Position numbers and translations under genes: made by a program
IMG/VR virus record: IMGVR_UViG_3300034012_001325
Span: 1 to 36,124 of that record
DNA from: a virus
DNA: 36,124 nucleotides
Direction: 5' to 3' (one strand)
Shown: piece after piece, positions 14,842-21,483 of the stretch
Layout: the number at the start of each line of letters is the position of its first letter
How positions within the stretch are numbered: the stretch's first letter is position 1
The notes under the pieces: model-generated
Told to the model about the DNA's origin: nothing
What the model saw: only the letters and a program-made list of their open reading frames with translations
Databases searched by the model: none

Positions 14842-16140
14842 TTATTGCCGCCCCTCCTCAAAAAATCTAGCACACTCCCCCTGAAATCCTAGCAACATCG
14901 ACGCCCCGACCACCCCGTCCCTCTGCTTCCCAATGTCGATGCGCCGCCGGCTCTGATCTAGCTCCGCATCCTCGGTTGGCTTAAGCACCCGCACCCCGTC
15001 CACGTCAACCATTGAGACGGTCAGCACCTGAGTTGCATCCATATTAACCTGGCTGGATTCTCGAGCGTCGCCTTGTTTGTTTAGCTGAGTGATCCCGATC
15101 ACAAGCGCCCCTGTCTCAATGGCCAACAGTCGCAGGGTCCTGCTAACCTCGGCCACCTGTTGCTCTCTAAGCTCATGCGTTGGTCCCGTAACCAATTGCA
15201 GATAATCCACCATTAGCACCCTCAGTCCCTTGGCACTGTGAACCCCTCGAGCAACGGCCATGATGTCTGCTAGGTTGTGGCAATCGTCCCGCAGGACCAG
15301 CGGCCAACGGTAGATCCGTGAAATGCCAAGCTCTACCCTTTCCATTTCATGCTTAAACAGCCCGCCCTGCTTGAGTCGCTTGGTCCCGACTCGTGACTCC
15401 GCCGCCAGCATCCGGTCAACGATTTGCCCGTGCGGCATCTCGAGGGAACAAATCACGCACGCCCCTGGGGCGCCCTCCCGTAGGATGTTGGCAACGATAT
15501 TCAGCGCCAGCATCGTCTTACCCGATCCCGTGGTGCCGCCGATCACCATGAAATCCGAACGCTCGAGCGGCATGGTTTCATCCAGCTCGGCAAATCCGGT
15601 TTTTATAACTGCGGCTTGATCTTTCCCCCGAGTATACACCTCAAGCCTCGACGCGATTTGCTCGCCCCACGTCTTCGACAGCTTAGTGGCGCCAGTGCGC
15701 TGCAACGTCTGAATCTCGGTGCGAGTAGCCTCGAGGATGTCACCGGTCGGCTCTTGCCCTTGCAAACGGTCAAGTGCAAGGATGGAAAGCTGGATCGCTT
15801 TTCTGCGTTGATCCGCGGCCTTCACGGCATCAATCCACGATCCAAGCGCCGCCAAGCTAATCCCCTCGCCGGCCAGTTCCGTAATTCTCGACGGATTAAG
15901 CGTTGGCCACTGAATCTTGAGCCCGGTGACGACGGAAACAAAGTCCGCGGACTGATTTGCTCCGACTCGAGCGATCACAAGTTCCACCAAATCCCTAGCC
16001 AACGGGTCAACGATACAGGAAGGCGAAAAATAGGCTTCTTGGACCTTTGCCGCTGATTCCTGCGGGAAGTTAATGAAACAGCCCGCAATGGCCCTTTCTG
16101 CCTCCGCAGCGTGCGGTAGGCGGATGTCGTTTGAATTCAT
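14842..16140 (-). CDS. Replicative DNA helicase, DnaB type
   Basis: A 432-aa protein. An N-terminal all-helical domain (1-110, LPHAAEAERAIAGCFI) and linker precede a RecA-like motor: Walker A GGTTGSGKTM (201-210), the H1a-type sequence CSLEMPHGQIVDRMLA (231-246), Walker B VLMVDYLQLV (308-317), and a Q-rich H3 region (IGITQLNKQG). These are the signature elements of DnaB/gp4-type 5'-3' helicases, slightly shorter than E. coli DnaB (471 aa). It would unwind the fork after loading by the upstream initiator. Its ATG overlaps the initiator's stop as ATGA. Confidence 0.92.
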   Translation of the reverse strand: MNSNDIRLPHAAEAERAIAGCFINFPQESAAKVQEAYFSPSCIVDPLARDLVELVIARVGANQSADFVSVVTGLKIQWPTLNPSRITELAGEGISLAALGSWIDAVKAADQRRKAIQLSILALDRLQGQEPTGDILEATRTEIQTLQRTGATKLSKTWGEQIASRLEVYTRGKDQAAVIKTGFAELDETMPLERSDFMVIGGTTGSGKTMLALNIVANILREGAPGACVICSLEMPHGQIVDRMLAAESRVGTKRLKQGGLFKHEMERVELGISRIYRWPLVLRDDCHNLADIMAVARGVHSAKGLRVLMVDYLQLVTGPTHELREQQVAEVSRTLRLLAIETGALVIGITQLNKQGDARESSQVNMDATQVLTVSMVDVDGVRVLKPTEDAELDQSRRRIDIGKQRDGVVGASMLLGFQGECARFFEEGRQ

Positions 16141-17003
16141 TTCGCCGCCTTCCTACTCCTAGCCAGCCACGCCCCAAGGAAATTCGGCATCCCGGCTGCG
16201 GTTTTTCGTTTCGCCGGATTTGTCTCGAGCCATACTGCCGCCATCCTGCAGTTATCTCGGATCTCGGACTCTTTGTAAAACGTGCGGAACGTATTCAGCA
16301 ATTGTTCCGACAACTTCCACGTCTCGCCCGTCCGTAGCCTAAATAACAAACCTTGAGCCCATACGCTCGAAAGCGCGTTTCCTTCCCCTCTTCCCCTTGC
16401 ATCCCCTACTCCCTTACCATCCTTATTCTTAAACTCATTCAGCACTGTACACTGTGATACTGTAGTACTGTCTTCTTCTTTAATATTAATACTAGTGACA
16501 AGCTTTGAGTCAAGCTCAAGTTTCTGCAAAGTTTCGACCGACTTCTGACACGCATATTCGGGCGTTTTACTCTGTTGAATGGTAGACGTCTCCGAGATGT
16601 CTAGGAGATGTCTAGGAGATGTCTCCGAGACGTCTCGGACGTTGGGTTGATTTTCAATGGTTTGCGTCGAAGTTCGCGGCAAGTTCGCGTTGCGTTCGCG
16701 ACGGGTTCGTCCGATTTTAAACCTCCGAATCCGCTCGCGCCGGCGCCGTTCCTCTTCTTCCTGCGGATAATAAAGGACCCGCACCAGAAGCCTGCGGACA
16801 TTGAGTAACGGATTCGCCGCAAGTTCCTCCCGGGTTGCGCCGGTCTCCGCAATGGCGTCGCCTAGGTTAAGCGTGCCGCCTGACTCGGCACTAAGTGCCA
16901 GTTTCAGCAATAAAATGTACTGCACCCGCTGCCGGTCAGATGATTCTCTCCACTGACTGGAGGTCAAAGAGGAGTCCAGTATTGAGTTGTGGTTGCTCTG
17001 CAT
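16137..17003 (-). CDS. Replication initiator / helicase loader-like protein carrying origin-like repeats
   Basis: A 288-aa protein. The ATG at 17001-17003 is chosen because it follows the AACACGAC leader motif; a start 12 codons upstream is possible. The N-terminus has a helical domain (WRESSDRQRVQYILLLKLALSAE), then a charged, low-complexity centre (about residues 80-210). The C-terminal domain (LLNTFRTFYKESEIRDNC, then WLETNPAKRKTAAGMPNFLGAWL) resembles the end of phage replication proteins next to DnaB. The centre is DNA-repetitive: two 11-bp-period iteron arrays lie in it, as in lambda gene O. It sits immediately before the helicase, the O-P type arrangement. Function is inferred from context; no catalytic motif is visible. 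Confidence 0.78.
   Translation of the reverse strand: MQSNHNSILDSSLTSSQWRESSDRQRVQYILLLKLALSAESGGTLNLGDAIAETGATREELAANPLLNVRRLLVRVLYYPQEEEERRRRERIRRFKIGRTRRERNANLPRTSTQTIENQPNVRDVSETSPRHLLDISETSTIQQSKTPEYACQKSVETLQKLELDSKLVTSINIKEEDSTTVSQCTVLNEFKNKDGKGVGDARGRGEGNALSSVWAQGLLFRLRTGETWKLSEQLLNTFRTFYKESEIRDNCRMAAVWLETNPAKRKTAAGMPNFLGAWLARSRKAAK
16444..16496 (-). other. ACTGT repeats and AT-rich block, possible DNA unwinding element
   Basis: Four ACTGT copies (16444, 16451, 16459, 16467) spaced 7-8 bases are followed by the AT-rich TTCTTTAATATTAATACTAG (16476-16494). The block lies about 90-140 bp downstream of the iteron arrays within the initiator gene, a spacing resembling the iteron/AT-rich pairing of lambda-type origins. 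It is a candidate site for initial strand opening. Confidence 0.5.
16584..16635 (-). repeat. Iteron array 1: five AGA(C/T)GTCT repeats, 11-bp period
   Basis: AGACGTCT occurs at 16584 and 16628, and AGATGTCT at 16595, 16606 and 16617, all exactly 11 bp apart with 3-bp spacers CCG, AGG, AGG, CCG. The outer copies are perfect palindromes. An 11-bp period is not a multiple of three and places each copy on the same face of the helix, so it is a DNA signal rather than a coding repeat. It falls at about codons 123-140 of the initiator gene. Confidence 0.85.
16672..16709 (-). repeat. Iteron array 2: GTTCGCG repeats, 11-bp period
   Basis: GTTCGCG starts at 16672, 16683 and 16694, and a partial copy GTTCG at 16705, again exactly 11 bp apart; a degenerate GTTTGCG lies at 16660. 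This second array lies 36 bp from array 1 and has the same helical period but a different sequence. Two iteron families with equal spacing side by side suggest two sets of binding sites at a replication origin. Confidence 0.75.
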
Positions 17004-17166
17004 TTGTCGTGTTTGGGTTCTTTGGTGGCACAAATTCAATGGTGCCGATGAATAGCTCTAGAGCTCGCCGGATAATTTTCCGTTCGTGCTTTGTGGTGTT
17101 GGTAAAAGACTTTTCAAAATCGACCATTTGCCGGTCGATGTTAAGCTCGGTAGCTTTCTCCCTCAT
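16936..17166 (-). CDS. Small protein between the dNMP kinase and the initiator
   Basis: A 76-aa ORF that overlaps the kinase by 26 bases and the initiator start by 68 bases. It has a helical, charged N-terminus (IDRQMVDFEKSF, then KHERKIIRRALELF) and a C-terminus carrying NPNTTN, the peptide produced by the AACACGAC leader element of the next gene. An internal ATG at 17125-17127 is an alternative start. No family recognised. It fills the only space between two coupled genes, which supports coding. Confidence 0.6.
   Translation of the reverse strand: MREKATELNIDRQMVDFEKSFTNTTKHERKIIRRALELFIGTIEFVPPKNPNTTNAEQPQLNTGLLFDLQSVERII
17006..17013 (-). promoter_or_regulatory. AACACGAC leader motif upstream of the initiator gene
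   Basis: AACACGAC lies two bases before ATG 17001-17003. The preceding bases AACCCA are the same as those before the exonuclease gene at 22100, so about 18 bases are shared. It does not resemble a Shine-Dalgarno sequence. Confidence 0.6.
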
Positions 17167-17608
17167 ATATCACCTCGAGCTCGTTTTCAAAATACTCGTC
17201 GTTTGTCACGTTGTAATCCGCCACGATGTGCCGCTGTTCTGTTTCCGACGAGTGATCCATCGGCGTGAGTCCTGGGCAGATGATGCGGATAATGATTCCG
17301 CCGACCGCACGGATCGCCGCGGCCTCGTTAATGTAGCGTAGGTCGTCGATGATCACCGGTCGGTCGGTCGGCATCCGGTTGATCCAGCATTGCCGGTCGT
17401 ACTCGCGGCCGATGGATCCGAGGTCCTGCAATAGCTTCCGCCCGCGGGTATCCTTCTCGCCGTTCCAGCCCATCGTTTCCGCGATGCACTTAATCTCCGC
17501 CGCAAAGGACCATATCTCGCCGCCGGTCCGCAGCTTAAACCAGGTTGCTGCGTAGGTCTTGCCTGCGCCGGCTAGTCCAGTGATGCCGATGGTTTTGTTA
17601 AGTCTCAC
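17141..17608 (-). CDS. Deoxynucleoside monophosphate kinase-like P-loop protein
   Basis: A 155-aa protein starting at GTG (17606-17608, GTGA overlap). It has the P-loop GLAGAGKT (11-18) and the segment KDTRGRKLLQDLGS (about 52-65), a hallmark of phage dNMP kinases of the T4 gp1/T5 class, then INEAAAIRAVGGIIIRI. It would phosphorylate deoxynucleoside monophosphates to feed replication. At 155 aa it is shorter than T4 gp1 (241 aa), so the substrate-lid region may be reduced. Confidence 0.82.
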   Translation of the reverse strand: MRLNKTIGITGLAGAGKTYAATWFKLRTGGEIWSFAAEIKCIAETMGWNGEKDTRGRKLLQDLGSIGREYDRQCWINRMPTDRPVIIDDLRYINEAAAIRAVGGIIIRIICPGLTPMDHSSETEQRHIVADYNVTNDEYFENELEVIYEGESYRA

Positions 17609-17985
17609 CTTTGCACCTCCTTCACCATTTCGGTGCGCTCACCAGATTGGTGCCATTTAAATAGTGTCCGCAGAAACGCCTCTGCGCGTTCGCGAGCTGT
17701 CGCATGAATAGCCCGGCCATCGCTGATGCATGCTAAATTACGGTTATAGTTCCACCAGTTTTCTGAAAAGTTATTCCAACTTCTCGGGGCCAGTGACTTC
17801 TCCGCCTCGTGCATCGCGTTTAGGTCGTTGCAGTAGTCTGGCAAAAAGTTGTATGAATTTCCTCCTTGCCCCGGCTTTTCCGGCGGGTACCCCCAAGGCT
17901 TAAAATTATGCCATATTCCACTGTCGTGAATCTCTGTCCACCCGCACAACTCTGCAATACGATGGTTGATTTCTTTGTCAGTCAT
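17605..17985 (-). CDS. Phage ABA-sandwich-type protein, copy 2
   Basis: A 126-aa protein beginning MTDKEINHRIAELCGW, with LPDYCNDLNAMHEAEKSL in the middle and ATARERAEAFLRTLFKW near the end. These three blocks are characteristic of the small phage 'ABA sandwich' family of unknown role. It is the tandem neighbour and paralogue of the gene at 17978-18298, which has the same blocks, and the two overlap by 8 bases (ATGACTGA). Its middle section is longer, with a Gly/Pro-rich insert before the DYC block. Confidence 0.8.
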   Translation of the reverse strand: MTDKEINHRIAELCGWTEIHDSGIWHNFKPWGYPPEKPGQGGNSYNFLPDYCNDLNAMHEAEKSLAPRSWNNFSENWWNYNRNLACISDGRAIHATARERAEAFLRTLFKWHQSGERTEMVKEVQR

Positions 17986-18298
17986 TACGCGCCTCCTCCC
18001 ATTTGCCTAGCGTCCGCAGAAACGCTTCTGCCCTGTCTCTGGCGGAAATGTGGACCTCCATCATCTTAAAATCAGTCTTCCAGTCATTCCTGTTCCTGAG
18101 ATGCCAGACGTAGGTGTGGATTTGCTCGTAGCCTTTCAGCACCCTCTCTGCCTCATGCATGGCGTTTAGGTCGGCGCAATAGTCTGGAATATCCCAAGCA
18201 AATGCAGAAAGCCCGCTTGAATCTTTCCACCGGTAACCTTGATCCCATCTCCACCCGCACGCCTCGGCAATCCGCTGGTTAATTTGTTCGTCGGTCAT
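17978..18298 (-). CDS. Phage ABA-sandwich-type protein, copy 1
   Basis: A 106-aa protein. Start 18296-18298 is preferred because it overlaps the upstream stop as ATGA; a longer open frame upstream overlaps a neighbour. It has MTDEQINQRIAEACGW, IPDYCADLNAMHEAERVL and SARDRAEAFLRTLGKW. Comparison with the following paralogue shows matched blocks at both ends and in the middle, so a tandem duplication with divergence is clear. The function of this family is unknown, but it is common among small early genes of phages. Confidence 0.82.
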   Translation of the reverse strand: MTDEQINQRIAEACGWRWDQGYRWKDSSGLSAFAWDIPDYCADLNAMHEAERVLKGYEQIHTYVWHLRNRNDWKTDFKMMEVHISARDRAEAFLRTLGKWEEARND

Positions 18299-18486
18299 AG
18301 CGTAGATTTCCGCCCCTCCTCGCGTGCGATTGCGTCGTCCAGGATGTGCGCCTGCGCTTGCCGGTACTCGGACAAAAGACGCAAGAAGCATAAATATGCG
18401 CTGTCGTTCTCCGTCTTTGCAAATTCATCAAGCCACATTGATATGCGGCTCAGTTCGCGGGAGTGATCGTCGTGTTGGGTGGTCAT
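18295..18486 (-). CDS. Small helical protein, unknown
   Basis: A 63-aa protein, predicted helical (SRELSRISMWLDEFAK, CFLRLLSEYRQAQAHILDDAI). It overlaps both neighbours by ATGA. An AACACGAC motif falls inside its first codons (18469-18476). No family recognised; likely one of the small early proteins in this run. Confidence 0.65.
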   Translation of the reverse strand: MTTQHDDHSRELSRISMWLDEFAKTENDSAYLCFLRLLSEYRQAQAHILDDAIAREEGRKSTL

Positions 18487-18848
18487 TTGCTTTTCTGTTT
18501 ATCAAATTCTTGTCTCCACGCAAAAATCCTTGAGTGATCCGTTTTCAGATGTTCTGCGAAATCAAGGGCGCACTCAGGATGAAACCAAATAGGAGTGGCG
18601 TCTTTTTCATCAGTGCCGTGACATCCGTTCCACATTATTGCTGGCAATTTTAAATCGTTTCCGCAAAGAAAACAGCGATTGGGAATTTCACAAAAACTAA
18701 AAAGAGGACTAATGCTTTGGTGTAAAGATTCTAGTTCATTTACAAACTCTTTAAGTGTCCATTCCCCGTTTTTAGCTTCTTGAATAATTTCCTCCAAATA
18801 CTCAAAGTGATTTGGTCGATTTAAAAATTCTTTTTCTGTTACTAGCAT
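18483..18848 (-). CDS. Cys/His-rich protein, probable zinc-binding
   Basis: A 121-aa protein. Residues about 53-95 contain CEIPNRCFLCG, MWNGCHG and WFHPECALDFAEHL, arranged like a treble-clef or LIM-like zinc site (CxxC followed by HxxC). The N-terminus is helical and acidic. Small zinc proteins of this kind in phages often bind nucleic acid or host protein. Function unknown. It overlaps the next gene by ATGA; its own ATG is preceded by an A-rich leader without SD. Confidence 0.68.
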   Translation of the reverse strand: MLVTEKEFLNRPNHFEYLEEIIQEAKNGEWTLKEFVNELESLHQSISPLFSFCEIPNRCFLCGNDLKLPAIMWNGCHGTDEKDATPIWFHPECALDFAEHLKTDHSRIFAWRQEFDKQKSK

Positions 18849-18863
18849 TTTTTTGTTTTTGTT

Positions 18864-19226
18864 TTAGGTTGTCGCCGTCTTTCCGGCTGTCTTTGCAAAA
18901 GTTTCCATCCCATCCCGCATCAGTCGAAAAAACAAGTCCGCCCCCATCGTCACCTTCCACCCGCTGCGACTGCGCTTGTGCGCTACGATCCAAGGCTTGC
19001 CTCCACCATCTCGCTGCGCCTGGTTGCAGGCGTTCTCAAGGTTCAAAGATTCGACGAATTTGACTTCTTGATGTAGCCCAGCGAGCTCCTGGCATATCAC
19101 ATCCGGCGAGTCTGTCCCGCCTGCAAATTGCTGCCCCCGGCGTGCTGTAAACCCCGCGGCTCGCAGCTCGTCGCGCCACATGCGTTCGCCGCGGGCGCCT
19201 TTTTGCTTACTGTTGATTTTTCCCAT
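18864..19226 (-). CDS. PD-(D/E)XK nuclease, Holliday-junction-resolvase-like
   Basis: A 120-aa protein. KGARGERMWRDEL (9-21) supplies the N-terminal Glu, GGTDSPDVI (36-44) the Asp, and HQEVKFVE (53-60) the E-x-K: the classical PD-(D/E)XK order of Hjc-like resolvases and related phage nucleases. A basic segment KRSRSGWKV follows. It may resolve branched DNA before packaging. The length is typical for this compact fold. Confidence 0.78.
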   Translation of the reverse strand: MGKINSKQKGARGERMWRDELRAAGFTARRGQQFAGGTDSPDVICQELAGLHQEVKFVESLNLENACNQAQRDGGGKPWIVAHKRSRSGWKVTMGADLFFRLMRDGMETFAKTAGKTATT

Positions 19227-19230
19227 AACC

Positions 19231-20166
19231 TCAGTTGAAAAGTGTTTTTGCGTTGTCGATGCGCTTTTTCTGCAATGCCTGATACGATTGATTTAATTCA
19301 CACCCCAAATATTTTCGTCCATGTATTAAAGCGACTGAGGCAGTTGTTCCGCTGCCCATAAAGGGGTCAAGCACTACATCCCCGACGCGCGAGCCAGCCA
19401 ACACGCAAGGCTCGATCAGCGCGGGCGGGAAGGTGGCGAAGTGGGCTTCTTTGTAAGGGCGGGTGTGAACACTCCAAACAGAGCGACGGTTGCGCTTATT
19501 GCTTCCTGTAAACTGTCCGCCCGGCGAGTGGTGAACGCCATCGCCTTTACTGCCCCCCACCTTGTCATTCCGAACGCGCCCCGCCTGAATGGCTGGCTCT
19601 TTCATCGCCTCACTGTCAAAGAAGTACCGCTCCGACTTTGAAAGCAGAAAGATATATTCGTGTGATTTAGTGCAGCGGTCGCGCACGCTCTCAGGCATAG
19701 GGTTTGGTTTGTGCCAGATGATATCTTGCCGCAGATACCAACCGTCAGCCCGAAGAGCAAAGGCAAGCATCCAGGGGATTCCAATCAAATCTTTATGTTT
19801 AACACTTGAGCCACTAAAAGTAGAAGCAATGCGTTTTTTTGCGCTGCCTTTTGGTACTAACGTCCCCGTATTATCGCCACGTGTCGTGTCAGGGGTGGCC
19901 TTTCCATCACGATAACTAGCGTAGCTATCTCCAATGTTCAGCCACAGCGTTCCGTCGCCGGTAAGCACGTCGTACACGCAGCGAAAGACTTCGACCATTG
20001 CTGCGATGTATTGCCCTGGCGTTTCTTCAAGCCCAATTTGCCCGCTGTGCCCGTAGTCACGCAGCCCAAAGTATGGCGGCGATGTAATGCAGGTCTTTGC
20101 TTTCACGCCCTGCTTTGCCCATGCCTTCATTATTTCCCTGCAATCTCCAAATTCAATAAGGTTCAT
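19231..20166 (-). CDS. DNA methyltransferase, beta class (probably N4-cytosine)
   Basis: A 311-aa protein. The catalytic motif TSPPY (28-32) precedes the AdoMet motif DPFMGSGTT (267-275), the permuted order of beta-class amino-methyltransferases; the SPPY form of motif IV is the one usual for N4-methylcytosine enzymes rather than N6-adenine (DPPY). DIIWHKPNPMPES (148-160) and the target-recognition segment lie between. No restriction partner is adjacent, so it is a solitary enzyme. It could protect phage DNA against host restriction or mark it for replication. Its ATG overlaps a small upstream ORF and follows an AACACGAC leader motif. Confidence 0.9.
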   Translation of the reverse strand: MNLIEFGDCREIMKAWAKQGVKAKTCITSPPYFGLRDYGHSGQIGLEETPGQYIAAMVEVFRCVYDVLTGDGTLWLNIGDSYASYRDGKATPDTTRGDNTGTLVPKGSAKKRIASTFSGSSVKHKDLIGIPWMLAFALRADGWYLRQDIIWHKPNPMPESVRDRCTKSHEYIFLLSKSERYFFDSEAMKEPAIQAGRVRNDKVGGSKGDGVHHSPGGQFTGSNKRNRRSVWSVHTRPYKEAHFATFPPALIEPCVLAGSRVGDVVLDPFMGSGTTASVALIHGRKYLGCELNQSYQALQKKRIDNAKTLFN

Positions 20167-20336
20167 AGTCGTGTTAAAATTGCGCGGTTAACGGATGCGC
20201 GCCCCCCGGTGTCTAGTCTCTCCCAGTGTCGCACCACTGACTCAACCGGCGTATGCATTAGGTGCGATGCCGATCGAGCCCAGCGGCATGAAGCCACTAG
20301 CAGGTGTCGCTCGCCAATTGGCGGATGTGGGGACAA
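20163..20336 (-). CDS. Putative 57-aa protein with TTG start
   Basis: A frame open from TTG 20334-20336 (immediately after the SSB stop) to a TGA at 20163-20165 that overlaps the methyltransferase ATG as ATGA. The C-terminal half (MHTPVESVVRHWERLDTGGR, then ASVNRAILTRL) begins at an internal ATG and looks like an amphipathic helix plus a basic end. Without it, a 170-base gap would exist in an otherwise fully packed operon. The TTG start and short length keep this tentative; the internal ATG would give a protein of about 31 aa. Confidence 0.5.
   Translation of the reverse strand: MSPHPPIGERHLLVASCRWARSASHLMHTPVESVVRHWERLDTGGRASVNRAILTRL
20168..20175 (-). promoter_or_regulatory. AACACGAC leader motif upstream of the methyltransferase gene
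   Basis: AACACGAC lies one base before ATG 20164-20166. The sequence upstream is AATTTT rather than the AACCCA seen at 17003 and 22100, so the octamer itself is the conserved part. Confidence 0.55.
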
Positions 20337-20876
20337 TTAAAAGGGAATCTCGTCCCCGTCAAGATCGCTCGCAGTCTTTTGTCCTGGCGTTTCGTCTACG
20401 TCGCGCAATAGCCCTTTAAACGCCTCAACAGGCAAAACTTTTTGCTTTTCGTCGTCTTCAACCGGCCCGATGTCGGCAATGTTGGCGTACTCGCGCCCAG
20501 GCGTTTTCATCGACGCCACTCGCTCCACGCGGATCTCGGCCCCGACGCCCTTTAGTGATTGCGTATCAAATCCGGCCCCGGGCGGCTTGCCGGTCCAGCC
20601 TTTAATAAATTTGACCAGCGCCGCCTTTTCGTGGATCGACAATTTCATCGGCTTTGACTTCACGACGTGTGGGCGCCCCTCCCTGTCTTTGAACCCAAAG
20701 TAAAAGGTCGTAAGGTCGACGATCTCGGTTTCGCTCGACTCGAATTTCTGCCGCTCGACTCCGAGCTCGTCATGCACCTCAATGCACGTCGCAATGCAAC
20801 GGCCTTTTGGCGGTGTTTCTGTTAGGATGATTCGGCTTCGGGATCCGCCGCCGCTGTTTGCTGCTAATATTGCCAT
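20337..20876 (-). CDS. Single-stranded DNA-binding-like protein with SSB-type C-terminal tip
   Basis: A 179-aa protein. The core (residues about 22-140) is strand-rich: TCIEVHDELGVERQKF, EIVDLTTFYFGFKD and GVGAEIRVERVASMKTPGREYANI, typical of phage SSB-like/DUF669-style replication proteins. The last residues DLDGDEIPF match the acidic-hydrophobic SSB tip (DDDIPF) that recruits replication partners. It lies between the exonuclease group and the methyltransferase in the replication module. It would protect single-stranded DNA and organise fork proteins. Leader ATCACACAAAATG has no clear SD. Confidence 0.82.
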   Translation of the reverse strand: MAILAANSGGGSRSRIILTETPPKGRCIATCIEVHDELGVERQKFESSETEIVDLTTFYFGFKDREGRPHVVKSKPMKLSIHEKAALVKFIKGWTGKPPGAGFDTQSLKGVGAEIRVERVASMKTPGREYANIADIGPVEDDEKQKVLPVEAFKGLLRDVDETPGQKTASDLDGDEIPF

Positions 20877-20932
20877 TTTGTGTGATGTATTGTTCCCAAC
20901 CTTGATCCGGGGTCAGGTCAACCGGTCGAGTT

Positions 20933-21172
20933 CTAGGGTCTCGCAACCGACATTCTTTTCCGTTCGTGAACTAAAATTTCGTGGCACTCGCGGCAGTATT
21001 TCTGACTTGAGATGTTTTTCATAAAATCCACTTTGCACCTCTGACAGGTGCCTGGTGTTTGTTTTGTCCGCCGGTACTCCCGTTCCTTGAGCATTGGCGG
21101 ATAGCTTAAAACTCCCCGTTTTAGCCCATCGAGTGCCACCTTGTTGCACCAAATTAAAAATTCCTCAGTCAT
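20933..21172 (-). CDS. Small zinc-ribbon protein
   Basis: A 79-aa protein starting at ATG 21170-21172, overlapping the upstream stop by 8 bases (ATGACTGA). Residues about 43-66 contain CQRCKVDFMKNISSQKYCREC, two CxxC knuckles 14 residues apart that form a zinc ribbon. The flanks are basic (KREYRRTKQ-like; HERKRMSVARP at the end), so nucleic-acid binding is likely. No specific family is recognised. The first residues (TEEFLIWCNKVALDGLKRG) form a helix. Confidence 0.7.
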   Translation of the reverse strand: MTEEFLIWCNKVALDGLKRGVLSYPPMLKEREYRRTKQTPGTCQRCKVDFMKNISSQKYCRECHEILVHERKRMSVARP

Positions 21173-21326
21173 TGGCTGTGCAGATGTACAGAAGAGCCCC
21201 CTCAAAGATTGTGATGTCGTATCCGGTGATCCCGCAGCATGCGGTCAACCCGTGCCACCCCGCTTCAATTAGCGCCCCGATTAAGATTGTTTGTAAGAGT
21301 CGCTGTAGGTGTTTGACGTGGGTCAT
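21165..21326 (-). CDS. Small protein, unknown
   Basis: A 53-aa frame from ATG 21324-21326 overlapping the upstream 72-aa gene by 62 bases and the following zinc-ribbon gene by 8. The sequence is hydrophobic and Cys-containing (QTILIGALIEAGWHGLTACC). The tight junction with the following gene supports it, but the long overlap upstream lowers confidence. No family recognised. Confidence 0.45.
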   Translation of the reverse strand: MTHVKHLQRLLQTILIGALIEAGWHGLTACCGITGYDITIFEGALLYICTAND

Positions 21327-21483
21327 GGGTGCGAATGAAGGTTGAAAAATCTGATAAAACAACGTGGACGGCATCCCTCCAACAATCGCCATCCAAATCT
21401 GAATCCTTTGGGCGTCCGTGGATAATGAGTTCAAGCGTTGCAAAGTAGATGGCTTGCAACTCTCGAAAAGTCTCTAGCGTCAT
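21265..21483 (-). CDS. Small acidic helical protein after the exonuclease
   Basis: A 72-aa frame whose ATG overlaps the exonuclease stop as ATGA. The first two thirds are helical and acidic (TLETFRELQAIYFATLELII, DGDCWRDAVHVVLSDFSTFI); the end is polar (TATLTNNLNRGAN). No family recognised. Coupling to the exonuclease is good evidence for translation. Confidence 0.6.
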   Translation of the reverse strand: MTLETFRELQAIYFATLELIIHGRPKDSDLDGDCWRDAVHVVLSDFSTFIRTHDPRQTPTATLTNNLNRGAN

